Shown here: in pieces, positions 43,196 to 54,317 of the stretch
Numbering within the stretch: the first letter of the stretch is position 1
Layout: every line of letters begins with the position of its first letter
NCBI RefSeq assembly: GCF_947491715.1
Contig: NZ_CANLKR010000015.1
Span: forward strand, 1-64,000
DNA: 64,000 nucleotides
DNA from: an uncultured Shewanella sp.
GTDB taxonomy: Bacteria; Pseudomonadota; Gammaproteobacteria; Enterobacterales; Shewanellaceae
Direction: 5' to 3'
Position numbers and translations under genes: made by a program
The notes under the pieces: model-generated
What the model saw: only the letters and a program-made list of their open reading frames with translations
Database searches by the model: none
Told to the model about the DNA's origin: nothing

Positions 43196-46123
43196 ATGCG
43201 TCAAGCTTACTTTTTTTATCGGATCTTGCTGTGTTTATTTCTTTTCGTTCCCTTACTGGCAAATGCTGCTTCGGTGACGCGGGGACCTTATTTACAAATG
43301 GCCAATCAAGACAGTATCACAGTGCGTTGGCGTACCGATGTGTCGACCAGTTCGGTTGTGCGTTATGGCACCGATGTACAGCAGTTGAATCAATCCGTGG
43401 TAATTACAGGAAATCGAACTGAGCATGAAGTCCGCGTGACAGGGCTGAGTCCTAATAGTGTGTTTTATTATTCCGTTGGCACAGAGACTGACACCTTGGA
43501 AGGGGGAGAGACAGGTTATCGATTTATGACATCACCACCCATTGGAAATAGCGTGGATACCCGTATTTGGTTGATTGGTGATGCTGGCACGGCGAATGCC
43601 AATGCCAAATCGGTCTACAATGCTTATCTGAATTATGACAATAGTGATAATACGTCACTGTGGATCATGTTGGGTGATAATGCTTACAACAGCGGTACCG
43701 ATAGTGAATATCAGGATGCTGTTTTCGATATTTATCCTGAGCTCTTAAGGCGTTCTACCCTATGGGCAACATTAGGTAATCACGATGGGTATTCTGCTGA
43801 TTCTGATACAGAATCAGGGCCTTATTATGATATTTTTTCATTTCCACGCCAAGGTGAGGCGGGCGGATTAGCATCAGGTACGGAAGCTTATTATTCATTT
43901 GATTATGGCAACATTCATTTTATTACGTTGGACTCTTATGAGACAGATCGTAGCGTGAATGGGGCTATGATGACTTGGCTTGCAGATGACTTGGCTGCCA
44001 ATACTCAACAGTGGACGATCGCATTTTGGCATCATCCCCCCTATAGCAAAGGCTCTCATGATTCCGATAATGAATCGCAATTGATTGATATGCGCGAAAG
44101 AGCATTGCCTATTCTAGAGAGTTATGGGGTGGATCTGGTCTTCAGTGGACACAGTCATTCTTATGAGCGTTCGTATCTCATTGATGGGCACTATGGTCAT
44201 TCTTCAAGTTTTAATGCGAGTCATCAAATTGATGCGGGTAGTGGGCGTAGTGATGGAGATGGGAGTTATGAAAAAATTCAAGGTGGAGCGAATGCGGGTG
44301 CCGTTTATACCGTGGCGGGAAGCTCTGGAAAAATATCGGGAGGAGATTTGAATCACCCAGCCATGTTTACATCCTTAAACCAATTAGGCTCAGTGGTATT
44401 GGACGTTCAAGGGGATACTTTAACGGCTCGTTATTTAAATAACACGGGTAATATCACCGATTATTATACGCTGCAAAAAGGTGTGGATGTGACTCCGCCA
44501 ACAGTGACCTCAGCCGAAGGGGTTGATGCGCATAGTGTTGAAGTTGTATTTAGTGAGAAGGTCGAGCTACAAAGTGCTGAAAATATTACGAACTACAGCA
44601 TAGATAATAGTGTGACGATTATCGATGCTCAAAGGCAAGTGGCGCAAAATAAAGTGATATTGACTACATCATCATTAGATTTTGACACGCTTTATCGAAT
44701 GGTTATCAATAATGTGAGGGATTTGAATGGTAATGACATTGCTGCTAATACTGAGCAAACGTTTATACGCAATCGCTTACAACAAATAGGCTTACAGCAA
44801 GGCCTCGATGGCTATGAAGGTGCGCAAGATGCCTATGTTGGATCAGGGGTAAGTGATGACAATTTCGGTACAGAGCCCATGATCCTCGCCGATGGCAGTG
44901 ATGGATTTAACGGAGAGCTCATTAGCTTATTAAAGTGGAACCTTAACAGCTTGCCACACAATGCTATTGTCACTGAAGTGCAGCTAGTGATGAATTTATT
45001 TAATACATCTAGTGGACATTATGATATTTGGCAAATGAAGCAGGATTGGCAACAGGCTAATGTCACTTGGGGTAATGCAGCGCCTAATGAGAATATGGGC
45101 GTGAATGTGGCTGGCTTTTCAGATGCCCCACAAGGTGAGCTGGTATTGAACTTTAACCAAGCGGGTATTGATTTGGTGCAAGCTTGGCTTGATGGAACAC
45201 AAATTAATCAAGGAATCATGTTAAAAAGCAGTGGCAGTAATGATGGCATTGATGTGCGTTCTAGCGAGTATAGCACCCAGTCAAATCGACCGATGCTAAT
45301 CATCAGCTACATTGAAAGTGAAACAGATAATCAAACACCGACTGCTGATTTTAACTACCAAATAAACCAGTTAGAAGTCAATTTTATTGATGACTCGTCA
45401 GACAGTGATGGCACTATTGCGGCTTGGCAATGGGATTTTGGTGACGGTCAATTTGCCTATATTCAAACACCTTCACATCAATATACCAGCCCTCAAGTTT
45501 ACACTGTTACGCTAACAGTGTTTGATAATCAAGGAGCCTCTGACAGTATTGAAAAAGTACTTATAGTGGGTGATACAGGCAATATGCTCGCTGAATTGCA
45601 GGATGGGTTATCAGGCTATACGGGTACGCAAGATACCTATGTGGCCTCTGGCAATCCAAATCAAATTTGGGGGAATGATGATGAGATCCTTGCCGATGGT
45701 GATGATGGCAGTAATGATGAATTAGTGACTTTACTGCAGTGGGATGTGTCATCGATCCCCAATACGGCTGTTGTGACTGGGGTGTCCGTTGTGCTTGATG
45801 TGTTTAATCGTAGTAGTGGCGAATACCAGTTAAGTGTAATGGATCAATTATGGTCAGAAAACACGGCGACTTGGAGCAATACGTCTCCTAATACCAACCA
45901 AGGGGATTTACTGGGAAGCTTTACCCCTTCAAGTACCGATGTTTACGAGATCTCGCTAAATGCAGCAGGTGTCGCTTTAGTGCAAGCATGGGTGCAAGGC
46001 GATAGCCCCAATAATGGCATCATGATTGAAAGTGCTGGCAGTAATAATGGTATTGATATTCGTTCGAGTGAATATTCAAATTGGACCCAAAGACCAAAAT
46101 TGAAAATTGAATACCATTACTAA
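43196..46123 (+). CDS. Exported purple-acid-phosphatase-like protein with DNRLRE and PKD domains
   Basis: This 975-residue exported metallophosphoesterase has a signal peptide (cleavage near ANA) and an N-terminal FN3-like purple acid phosphatase domain (about 27-110). The catalytic domain (about 118-410) has the metal motifs GDAG, GDNAY, GNHD, HHPPYS and GHSHSYERS. A Big/SwmB-like module follows (about 430-525). Then come two DNRLRE repeats (about 540-705 and 800-975), each with GIDVRSSEY or GIDIRSSEY, and between them a PKD domain (AWQWDFGDGQ). The likely role is release of phosphate from extracellular phosphate esters, with the C-terminal modules binding the cell surface or a substrate. 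A PhoB-like site lies upstream. The TPR gene follows after 20 bp. Confidence 0.88.
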   Translation: MRQAYFFYRILLCLFLFVPLLANAASVTRGPYLQMANQDSITVRWRTDVSTSSVVRYGTDVQQLNQSVVITGNRTEHEVRVTGLSPNSVFYYSVGTETDTLEGGETGYRFMTSPPIGNSVDTRIWLIGDAGTANANAKSVYNAYLNYDNSDNTSLWIMLGDNAYNSGTDSEYQDAVFDIYPELLRRSTLWATLGNHDGYSADSDTESGPYYDIFSFPRQGEAGGLASGTEAYYSFDYGNIHFITLDSYETDRSVNGAMMTWLADDLAANTQQWTIAFWHHPPYSKGSHDSDNESQLIDMRERALPILESYGVDLVFSGHSHSYERSYLIDGHYGHSSSFNASHQIDAGSGRSDGDGSYEKIQGGANAGAVYTVAGSSGKISGGDLNHPAMFTSLNQLGSVVLDVQGDTLTARYLNNTGNITDYYTLQKGVDVTPPTVTSAEGVDAHSVEVVFSEKVELQSAENITNYSIDNSVTIIDAQRQVAQNKVILTTSSLDFDTLYRMVINNVRDLNGNDIAANTEQTFIRNRLQQIGLQQGLDGYEGAQDAYVGSGVSDDNFGTEPMILADGSDGFNGELISLLKWNLNSLPHNAIVTEVQLVMNLFNTSSGHYDIWQMKQDWQQANVTWGNAAPNENMGVNVAGFSDAPQGELVLNFNQAGIDLVQAWLDGTQINQGIMLKSSGSNDGIDVRSSEYSTQSNRPMLIISYIESETDNQTPTADFNYQINQLEVNFIDDSSDSDGTIAAWQWDFGDGQFAYIQTPSHQYTSPQVYTVTLTVFDNQGASDSIEKVLIVGDTGNMLAELQDGLSGYTGTQDTYVASGNPNQIWGNDDEILADGDDGSNDELVTLLQWDVSSIPNTAVVTGVSVVLDVFNRSSGEYQLSVMDQLWSENTATWSNTSPNTNQGDLLGSFTPSSTDVYEISLNAAGVALVQAWVQGDSPNNGIMIESAGSNNGIDIRSSEYSNWTQRPKLKIEYHY

Positions 46124-46143
46124 TTTGATAGCACGGAGGCATT

Positions 46144-47013
46144 ATGAGCCAATGGTCAAGAAGAGGAGTTTTGCTACTGTGTTTTTCAGTCTTTACTTAC
46201 AGTAGCTCATTGTTAGCCCATGGGACATCGATAAGTCGATTGGAGCAGTTACAACATGAGTTATCGCATCACCCTAATGATGCCAATTTGTATATTGCGA
46301 GGGGGCGCCTTTATCAAGAGCGCCATGAGATGCACTTAGCCTTTGAGGACTATCAGCGGGCAGCAAAGCTTAAACCTCATTGGCCCGATGTACAGTATTG
46401 GTTGGGCTTACTTTACCTTGAGCAAGAAAAATATTCGCTCGCATTAACGAGCTTAAATCAATACACAGTCCGAAGCAATGCGGCTAAAGGCCATGCAGTA
46501 CTGGCAAGGTTGTATGCGCAACAAAAGGCCTTTCGTTTAAGTGCCAATGCGTGGAATGAAGCGATTGTAAAAGACGGTAACCCTTCTCCGGCTATGTATC
46601 ATGAGCGCGCTTTGGCGCTCATGAAAATGCAAACTCTACCTTATTCGAGTGCATTATTAGCCGAGATAGTGATGGGGCTTGAAGCGGGTATGGCTCAACA
46701 TGGTCCTATTGCGAGTTATTTAACCTTGCTGGTGGATATTTATGAGCGAAATCAATTATATCAGAAGGCCTTGATGACACTTGAGCGTTTGCCATCAAAT
46801 TTACTTAAGAGTCCAAAGTGGAAAGTCAAGAAAGCAAAAATGTTAGCGCTGGCTGGTGAGCAAGAGAAAGCTATCAAGGTTTATCAGGAGGCATTAATGG
46901 CTTTGGATATTTTACCTCGTGATAAACAGGCATTATCCATTAATAAAGTGATGAAGAAGCAAGTGATAAAGGCGATTTCCGGAATAGGCCAGCGTGTTGG
47001 CTGGCCCGATTAA
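46144..47013 (+). CDS. Exported TPR protein, partner of the phosphatase gene
   Basis: This 289-residue protein has a signal peptide (cleavage near LLAHG) and about five tetratricopeptide repeats at residues 40-270, such as ANLYIARGRLYQERHEMHLA and PDVQYWLGLLYLEQEKYSLA. It lies 20 bp downstream of the phosphatase gene with a GGAGG ribosome-binding site, so the two are one operon. TPR proteins are adaptors; this one could help assembly or secretion of the phosphatase (inference). Homologues next to such phosphatase genes are plausible, but I cannot name a family. Confidence 0.75.
   Translation: MSQWSRRGVLLLCFSVFTYSSSLLAHGTSISRLEQLQHELSHHPNDANLYIARGRLYQERHEMHLAFEDYQRAAKLKPHWPDVQYWLGLLYLEQEKYSLALTSLNQYTVRSNAAKGHAVLARLYAQQKAFRLSANAWNEAIVKDGNPSPAMYHERALALMKMQTLPYSSALLAEIVMGLEAGMAQHGPIASYLTLLVDIYERNQLYQKALMTLERLPSNLLKSPKWKVKKAKMLALAGEQEKAIKVYQEALMALDILPRDKQALSINKVMKKQVIKAISGIGQRVGWPD
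46987..47006. other. Hairpin at the end of the TPR gene
   Basis: GGCCAGC and GCTGGCC pair around a 6-nt loop, just before the TPR stop codon. No T tract follows. A further inverted repeat (ATATCAAAT at 47017-47025, ATTTGATAT at 47044-47052) spans the gap to degS. Together they probably separate the two convergent genes. Confidence 0.4.
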
Positions 47014-47051
47014 AAGATATCAAATCGATCCATTATTTTATCAATTTGATA

Positions 47052-48134
47052 TTAATTATAACTCACGGGTTTTTGCCCGATTAATACGGGCACATCAAAT
47101 TGTTTTCCGTCTCTAATGATGGTCATAGTGACGGTTTGCCCAGGTGGAGTTTCGGCGATTCTGTCCATGAGCATTTCAACACCGGGAATTTTTTCTCCTT
47201 TAAAGCGTGTGATCACATCTCTGGGTTTTAGGCCTGCTTTGGCTGCAGGGCCGTTAGTATCTATACCCGTGATCACAACTCCCGTTAAGTTGGGTTTATT
47301 CAATAGCTGGCTCATTACAGGGCCAACGGCTTCGCCACTTATTCCTAACGCCCCGCGGATCACTCGGCCATTTTTAATGAGTTTACCCATAATACTGTGA
47401 GCCAATTTAATGGGAATAGCGAAATTAATGCCGTGCCCACCTCCTTCTCCGCCCACCTGAAAAGCGGCGGTATTAATGCCAATAAGCCGACCTTGAGTAT
47501 TGATGAGTGCCCCACCAGAATTGCCCGCATTAATGGCTGCATCAGTTTGCAAAAAGTCCAAATAGCCAGAGCTGAGACCATTACGTCCAGTCGCACTAAT
47601 AATACCTTGAGTGATGGTTTGACCTAAATTGTAAGGGTTCCCAATGGCAAGTACGACGTCACCAACTTGAGCTGGCTGATTGAGGTTCAACGGTGCGACG
47701 GGGAGATTATCTCCTTCAATTTTTAATACCGATAAATCGGTTTCAGGATCTGAGCCTACGGTTTCAGAAATAAATTGGCGACCATCTTGAAGCGCGACAA
47801 CAATTTCGTCTGCTTTTTTAATGACATGATAATTTGTGAGAATATAGCCTTCTTTGCTCATGATCACACCCGCGCCTAATCCTTGTAGTGAACCGGGTTT
47901 GAGGGGATCATCTTTATCAACGGTTAACGTGTAGATGTTGACCACGGCTGGTGCGGCTCGCCTAACTGCAGCGGCAAACGACATTTCATGACCTTCAGTG
48001 ACTTCATTACTGAAAAAAGTGTGGCTACTGCTTTCATCAGTTAAAAAGGGAACGATGAATAAAAAAATAGCGGCAATAACAAAGCCGAAAATAACGGCTT
48101 TAATCAGGTAAATGAAGCTGTTTTTAATGGTCAT
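47052..48134 (-). CDS. degS: Periplasmic site-1 protease DegS
   Basis: This 360-residue inner-membrane-anchored serine protease cleaves the anti-sigma factor RseA when its PDZ domain senses misfolded outer-membrane proteins, activating the sigma-E stress response. One N-terminal membrane anchor (about residues 10-32) is visible. The catalytic triad is His in TNYHVI, Asp in TDLSVL and Ser in GNSGGAL, and a single PDZ domain lies at about 265-350. ATG 48134 gives the family start MTIKNSFIYLIKAV; an upstream ATG at 48173 lacks support. It follows degQ on the same strand after about 210 bp. Confidence 0.95.
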   Translation of the reverse strand: MTIKNSFIYLIKAVIFGFVIAAIFLFIVPFLTDESSSHTFFSNEVTEGHEMSFAAAVRRAAPAVVNIYTLTVDKDDPLKPGSLQGLGAGVIMSKEGYILTNYHVIKKADEIVVALQDGRQFISETVGSDPETDLSVLKIEGDNLPVAPLNLNQPAQVGDVVLAIGNPYNLGQTITQGIISATGRNGLSSGYLDFLQTDAAINAGNSGGALINTQGRLIGINTAAFQVGGEGGGHGINFAIPIKLAHSIMGKLIKNGRVIRGALGISGEAVGPVMSQLLNKPNLTGVVITGIDTNGPAAKAGLKPRDVITRFKGEKIPGVEMLMDRIAETPPGQTVTMTIIRDGKQFDVPVLIGQKPVSYN

Positions 48135-48342
48135 GTCAAAAAAAATAAGTGGAAAGATGCTTAAGGTTAACATGTTTAAGGCATTTTTTCGTCAACAAAT
48201 TTGATGCGCTTGTATTAGAGAACGCTAAGGTAAACAGCATTTTAAAGCTGTGTTGTGTGAAGTGTTAATTTATTATCTCTCTGTAAATAAAAACAAAAAG
48301 CGGACAAACACCGAAGTGATTGCCCGCAATGCTGAATTGAGT

Positions 48343-49695
48343 TTAACGTAAAATCAGATAAAGATTCGTCTTGCCTCTTAAAATCTTCAATGCAACAGTG
48401 CCTTTGCGATCTTTGAGCTGGGCTTTGAGTGATTTCAGATCTTTGACTTGTGTGCGATTGACCGCGGTAATGACATCGCCTTTGACTAAGCCACTTTGTG
48501 CAGCTGGCGATCCCGCAGCTACATCGGCAATTTCGATACCCGCTTTGCTATTTTCAAGTGTCGCACCTGTGAGCATTGGGTGAACTGAGCCCGAGGCCAT
48601 TTCCTCTGATTGCACTGACTCCCCTAAGGTTGCCGTTACCGTGCGTTTTTCTTCATTACGGATCAATCCTAAGGTGACTTTTGTTCCTGCACCTAAGGTC
48701 GCAATTTTAGCGCGCAGTTCTTGGAAGCTCTTAATTTTCTTGCCATTAACACTAATAATGATATCACCGACTTTGATACCGGCTTTTGCAGCGGCACTGT
48801 CAGGCATGACTTCGTTAACGAAACCACCATGCTGGGTCTTAAGACCAAAGGCTTTGGCTAAGTCATTGGTTAAGTCTTGCCCAGCGACACCGAGCACGCC
48901 ACGACGAACTTCGCCATGATCGATAATTTGCTTCACCAAGCTTTTTACCATGTTAGACGGAATGGCAAAACCAATGCCCACATTGCCACCACCGGGTGCC
49001 ACAATAGCGGTATTAATGCCAATTAAATTACCGTTGAGATTGACTAAGGCCCCACCTGAATTACCACTGTTGATGGCGGCGTCGGTTTGAATGAAATTTT
49101 CGAGCATTTCAATACCCAGTCCCGAGCGTCCAAGCGCACTGACAATTCCTGAAGTCACGGTTTGACCTAACCCGAAGGGATTACCAATGGCAACGGCAAA
49201 GTCACCGACTCTGAGTTTATCTGAGTCACTAAATGAAGCAGCAGTGAGGTTTTTAGCCTTAATTTGCAAGAGGGCAATATCCGATTCAGGATCGGTACCG
49301 ATGAGTTTCGCTTCAACCTCTCGTCCATCACTGAGACCAACGAGAATATTATCTGCACCATCAATAACATGGTTATTGGTGACGACATACCCCTTATCGG
49401 CATCAATAATGACACCAGAACCTAACCCTTTGAAGGGTCTTTTCTGTACTTGCTCTTGAGGCATATTGGGGCCGAAGAAATAGCGGAATGCATCGGGTAT
49501 TTGTTGTTTCGAGACTTGAGTGCCTGATACCGCAACCGAGACTACGGCGGGAGTGACCGTCTCCAACATAGGAGCGAGACTGGGCATCGGCTTATTATCG
49601 ACGGCCTGAGGGATCGCGGCTGTCGATACCGCGGGTGTCATAATTAATGTTGCGCCGAGTATAGCGGCTGAAAATACAGATAATTTGGTTTTCAT
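48343..49695 (-). CDS. degQ: Periplasmic serine protease DegQ/DegP
   Basis: This 450-residue HtrA protease-chaperone degrades misfolded periplasmic proteins. It has a signal peptide (cleavage near STAA) and a protease domain with TNNHVI, SDIALL and INSGNSGGAL carrying the catalytic His, Asp and Ser. Two PDZ domains lie near residues 255-345 and 365-450. The protein lacks the long LA-loop extension with two cysteines seen in DegP, so DegQ is the better name. Location between degS and zapG, as in E. coli, supports it. Confidence 0.93.
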   Translation of the reverse strand: MKTKLSVFSAAILGATLIMTPAVSTAAIPQAVDNKPMPSLAPMLETVTPAVVSVAVSGTQVSKQQIPDAFRYFFGPNMPQEQVQKRPFKGLGSGVIIDADKGYVVTNNHVIDGADNILVGLSDGREVEAKLIGTDPESDIALLQIKAKNLTAASFSDSDKLRVGDFAVAIGNPFGLGQTVTSGIVSALGRSGLGIEMLENFIQTDAAINSGNSGGALVNLNGNLIGINTAIVAPGGGNVGIGFAIPSNMVKSLVKQIIDHGEVRRGVLGVAGQDLTNDLAKAFGLKTQHGGFVNEVMPDSAAAKAGIKVGDIIISVNGKKIKSFQELRAKIATLGAGTKVTLGLIRNEEKRTVTATLGESVQSEEMASGSVHPMLTGATLENSKAGIEIADVAAGSPAAQSGLVKGDVITAVNRTQVKDLKSLKAQLKDRKGTVALKILRGKTNLYLILR

Positions 49696-49868
49696 CTATG
49701 TATGGCTCCAGTTCTTGGCTCATGATAAAAAACATTATTCATGAACATTAAGTATTCGTTATGGTTTATCGAATCGGACTCAAGTAATGTAAATAAAGTT
49801 CAATATTGATTAATAAAGGTTAATCAAGTTTAGGATATATTTTCTCTTTTAGTCGACTTAAAGGGGAC

Positions 49869-50186
49869 TTACGAGACTTGCTCTATTGTTCTATCGTTTT
49901 TTGTGAAAGTGGTCAAGTGCTTGTCATTATCGGGGGTTAAGACATGACTCGCTTCATTCCATTGGTGATTCATGTCGCTCAGTTGCTCAGTGAGTATATT
50001 GAGTTGTTTGTGCTGCTCATCAAGGGTATCAGCGACTTCTTGCTTGTATTGACTGAATTCCATTTTAGTTTGATTGAGTGCATCATCGCTTTGCCGAGAT
50101 TGCTTGTTCCTAATGAGGAAGGTTTTGCCGGCAAAACCGAGTATAAGGCCGAATATAAATCCACTTAGGGTTAACGCCCATTGCAT
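49869..50186 (-). CDS. zapG: Z-ring-associated protein ZapG (YhcB/DUF1043)
   Basis: This 105-residue protein has one N-terminal membrane segment (WALTLSGFIFGLILGFAGKT) followed by a cytoplasmic coiled coil (about residues 28-80) and a disordered tail. This is the layout of E. coli YhcB, now ZapG, which links cell division with envelope biogenesis. Its place between degQ and the divergent zapE gene is the same as in many gammaproteobacteria. Length is slightly shorter than E. coli's (132). Confidence 0.88.
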   Translation of the reverse strand: MQWALTLSGFIFGLILGFAGKTFLIRNKQSRQSDDALNQTKMEFSQYKQEVADTLDEQHKQLNILTEQLSDMNHQWNEASHVLTPDNDKHLTTFTKNDRTIEQVS

Positions 50187-50349
50187 CTTATTTCCTTAGT
50201 ATTTTGTGTGATGAAGAAGTTGCTATCAAATATACCTTGTCCTTGCTTATCGTGATACTATTTCTGCGTATTTATACCCTTGATACTTGACCCAATATGA
50301 GTTGAGACCATTTGGCCCGAGTTTTGTTAATAAAAAGAGAAGCAGTTCA

Positions 50350-51462
50350 GTGTCGCAATTAACCCCTTGGCAGCATTATCAACAGGATTTAACCCGTGAT
50401 GACTTTTCATACGATCCCACTCAAGAGCAAGCGGTAAAAGCATTACAAACCGTATTTGATGACTTAATTGCTCTTGATAATAAGCCGTTGAAGCGAACCA
50501 AGTTACGCTCCTTATTCAACAGACGTGCCAAGCCTTCGCCTGTACAAGGTTTGTATTTGTGGGGAGGCGTTGGACGCGGTAAAACGTATCTAATGGACAC
50601 TTTTTATGATGCACTACCGGGCACGCAGAAATTACGTGCGCATTTTCATCGCTTCATGCACCAATTGCATATTGATTTAGCCCAATGTCAAGGACAACAA
50701 GATCCACTTGTGGGCATTGCTAAACGCATGGCGGAGCAGTACAAGGTCATTTGTTTCGATGAATTTTTTGTGTCCGACATTACCGATGCCATGTTATTGG
50801 GCACCTTGTTTGAAACCTTGTTTGCTGAAGGTGTCGCGTTAGTGGCGACGTCCAATATCATTCCCGATGACTTGTATCGAAATGGATTACAAAGAGCGCG
50901 TTTTTTACCCGCGATAGCCTTGATTAACCAACATTGTCGTGTCCTGAATGTCGACTCGGGTATTGATTATCGACTGCGAACCTTAGAACAAGCTGAGATT
51001 TATCATTTTCCTTTGGATAAGGCGGCGGATGACAATTTGCAGAGTTATTTTGCTCAGTTGGCGCCAGAATCGACAGTGTCAAAGGCGGCGATCGATATTG
51101 ATGGCCGCTCTATTTCCATTCGTAAGCAAGCCCAAGGCGTATTACTGATAGATTTTAAAGCCTTGTGTGATGGGCCGCGCAGTCAGCGAGATTATATGGA
51201 AGTGGCGCGTTTATACCACAGTGTGTTACTCAGTGGCGTGGTGCAAATGGGTGAAAAACAAACTGGTGACGATATTGCCAGACGTTTTTTGGCCATGGTA
51301 GATGAATTTTATGAGCGAAACGTGAAGTTAATCATTTCGGCTGACGTGCCCTTGGAAGCGATTTATTCTGACGGTTTATTGGCTTTTGAATTTAGACGTT
51401 GCCGTTCTCGGTTAACGGAAATGCAATCCCATGATTATTTGGCGTTAGCGCATTTACCTTAA
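50350..51462 (+). CDS. zapE: Cell division ATPase ZapE (AFG1-like)
   Basis: This 370-residue AFG1-family P-loop ATPase acts at the Z-ring in late division. The Walker A motif is LWGGVGRGKTYLMD and the Walker B is VICFDEFFVSD, followed by sensor ATSNIIPDDLYRNGLQR. The GTG at 50350 (starting SQLTPWQHYQ after the initiator) has an AGAGAAG ribosome-binding site and gives a length near the E. coli protein (375). A TTG at 50287 in frame is a weaker alternative. It is divergent from zapG. Confidence 0.93.
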   Translation: MSQLTPWQHYQQDLTRDDFSYDPTQEQAVKALQTVFDDLIALDNKPLKRTKLRSLFNRRAKPSPVQGLYLWGGVGRGKTYLMDTFYDALPGTQKLRAHFHRFMHQLHIDLAQCQGQQDPLVGIAKRMAEQYKVICFDEFFVSDITDAMLLGTLFETLFAEGVALVATSNIIPDDLYRNGLQRARFLPAIALINQHCRVLNVDSGIDYRLRTLEQAEIYHFPLDKAADDNLQSYFAQLAPESTVSKAAIDIDGRSISIRKQAQGVLLIDFKALCDGPRSQRDYMEVARLYHSVLLSGVVQMGEKQTGDDIARRFLAMVDEFYERNVKLIISADVPLEAIYSDGLLAFEFRRCRSRLTEMQSHDYLALAHLP

Positions 51463-51555
51463 CCTTAAGTATAAGGGGGAAGGGATAAATTGTGATATTC
51501 GGCATTTTTAGTGAAAATAGCGCAGAAAGAAGGTGATTTTTGCTGCATATTTGTC

Positions 51556-51712
51556 TATAATCCGCGACCTGCCCTCGTTATTCCATCTTTAGGATGGAAG
51601 TTGTAAAGCCTGATTCTTTGCTCGAAGGGGCGGGGAATGGCACTATTTGTGTTATTTACTCCTTATAGTAGATAGCATGTTGAGACAGAATTTTAACATT
51701 GGGTTTTTGTAA
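51556..51712 (+). promoter_or_regulatory. rplM promoter and leader
   Basis: A TATAAT -10 box lies at 51556-51561, followed by a GC-rich start (CCGCGACC) typical of ribosomal protein promoters and by a leader of about 145 nt. A hairpin TTCCATC / GATGGAA (51582-51588 with 51594-51600) is within it. In E. coli, L13 represses its own operon through the leader; the same may happen here (inference). Confidence 0.5.
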
Positions 51713-52141
51713 ATGAAGACTTTTACTGCTAAGCCAGAAACTGTAACTCGTGACTGGTTCGTCGTTGACGCCGAAGGAAAAACTTTGGGTCGTATCGCTA
51801 CTGAAATTGCTACACGTCTACGTGGTAAGCATAAACCAGAGTACACGCCTCATGTAGATACAGGTGACTATATCATCGTTATTAACGCTGAAAAAGTTGC
51901 TGTTACTGGCAATAAAGCCAAGGGTAAAGTGTACTATTCACACTCTGGCTTCATCGGTGGCATTAAGCAAATCACCTTTGAAAAGCTGCAAGATCATAAG
52001 CCTGAAATGATTATCGAGAAGGCAGTTAAGGGTATGTTACCAAAAGGTCCTCTGGGCCGTGCCATGTTCCGTAAACTAAAAGTTTATGCTGGTACTGAAC
52101 ATAACCACGCTGCACAACAACCTCAAGTTCTTGATATCTAA
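51713..52141 (+). CDS. rplM: 50S ribosomal protein L13
   Basis: This 142-residue protein is full-length L13, one of the early assembly proteins of the large subunit. The motifs [19 protein letters not shown] and [20 protein letters not shown] are diagnostic. The C-terminal part [20 protein letters not shown] is also conserved. It forms an operon with rpsI, which starts 14 bp after its stop. Confidence 0.98.
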   Translation: MKTFTAKPETVTRDWFVVDAEGKTLGRIATEIATRLRGKHKPEYTPHVDTGDYIIVINAEKVAVTGNKAKGKVYYSHSGFIGGIKQITFEKLQDHKPEMIIEKAVKGMLPKGPLGRAMFRKLKVYAGTEHNHAAQQPQVLDI

Positions 52142-52155
52142 ACGGGATTAAGCTA

Positions 52156-52548
52156 ATGGCTGCAACTCAATATTACGGCACTGGCCGTCGCAAAACATCT
52201 ACTGCTCGCGTATTCGCTAAAGTAGGTACGGGTAACATTATTGTTAACCAACAACCTCTTGATCAGTATTTTGGTCGTGAAACAGCTCGTATGGTTGTTC
52301 GTCAACCACTAGAGTTAGTTGAAATGACTGATAAACTAGACATCTATGTAACTGTTAAAGGCGGTGGTAACACTGGCCAAGCAGGTGCAATCCGTCACGG
52401 TATCACTCGTGCACTGATGCAACTAGATGAAGCTCTACGTCCTTCACTTCGTGCCGCCGGTTTTGTTACCCGTGATGCGCGTAAAGTTGAGCGTAAGAAA
52501 GTGGGTCTACGTAAAGCACGTCGTAAACCACAATTCTCAAAACGTTAA
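52156..52548 (+). CDS. rpsI: 30S ribosomal protein S9
   Basis: This 130-residue protein is full-length S9. The N-terminus contains [15 protein letters not shown] and the C-terminus ends in the basic tail [11 protein letters not shown], whose last residues reach the P-site tRNA. It lies after rplM as the second gene of the operon and is followed by a strong terminator. Confidence 0.98.
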   Translation: MAATQYYGTGRRKTSTARVFAKVGTGNIIVNQQPLDQYFGRETARMVVRQPLELVEMTDKLDIYVTVKGGGNTGQAGAIRHGITRALMQLDEALRPSLRAAGFVTRDARKVERKKVGLRKARRKPQFSKR

Positions 52549-52565
52549 TTCGTTTTTTGGATTAC

Positions 52566-52593
52566 AAAAAACCCAGCTTATGCTGGGTTTTTT
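52566..52593 (+). terminator. rplM-rpsI terminator
   Basis: A perfect 12-bp stem AAAAAACCCAGC / GCTGGGTTTTTT (52566-52577 with 52582-52593) with a 4-nt loop, ending in T6, 17 bp after the rpsI stop codon. Confidence 0.92.
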
Positions 52594-52703
52594 ATTGCCT
52601 GCAGTTTATGGTTACACGGAATGGGGATTAGTCAGAATGTAAAATAAACATGAATTTCTTTATGTTTGAGTTAGGATCTTTTTTTCATCTTGAGAATAAA
52701 AAC

Positions 52704-52892
52704 ATGTCATTTGAATCTATCATGCTCGCAATTGCGCTTTTATTAATCATTGAAGGTGTCGGTCCATTATTATTTCCTCGACGTTGGCAGGCCTATTTAA
52801 AGGAAATTTCGAATCAAAATCAGGCAGTTCTACAACGGGTGGGAGGGGCTTTTGTTACTGCGGGAATTATTTTATTGATTATTTTTTCATAA
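52704..52892 (+). CDS. yjeT: DUF2065 small membrane protein (YjeT-like)
   Basis: This 62-residue inner-membrane protein has two hydrophobic segments flanking a short basic loop (PRRWQAYLKEISNQ). It corresponds to the DUF2065/YjeT family, which is found upstream of purA in many gammaproteobacteria. ATG 52704 is the family start; an upstream in-frame ATG at 52650 would add residues not seen in relatives. The function is unknown. It is followed by purA after 66 bp. Confidence 0.88.
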   Translation: MSFESIMLAIALLLIIEGVGPLLFPRRWQAYLKEISNQNQAVLQRVGGAFVTAGIILLIIFS

Positions 52893-52925
52893 ATTACTTG
52901 CCATTTTCCCCTAAAAATCTGTTAG

Positions 52926-54254
<1,329 letters not shown>

Positions 54255-54283
54255 ACGCTTGTTTAATGAGTTGAATAGTAATT

Positions 54284-54309
54284 AAGGCCGCGTTGAGCGG
54301 CCTTTTTAT
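54284..54309 (+). terminator. purA terminator
   Basis: An 8-bp GC-rich stem AAGGCCGC / GCGGCCTT (54284-54291 with 54297-54304) with loop GTTGA is followed by TTT, 30 bp after the purA stop codon. Confidence 0.9.
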
Positions 54310-54317
54310 TGTGAGGA

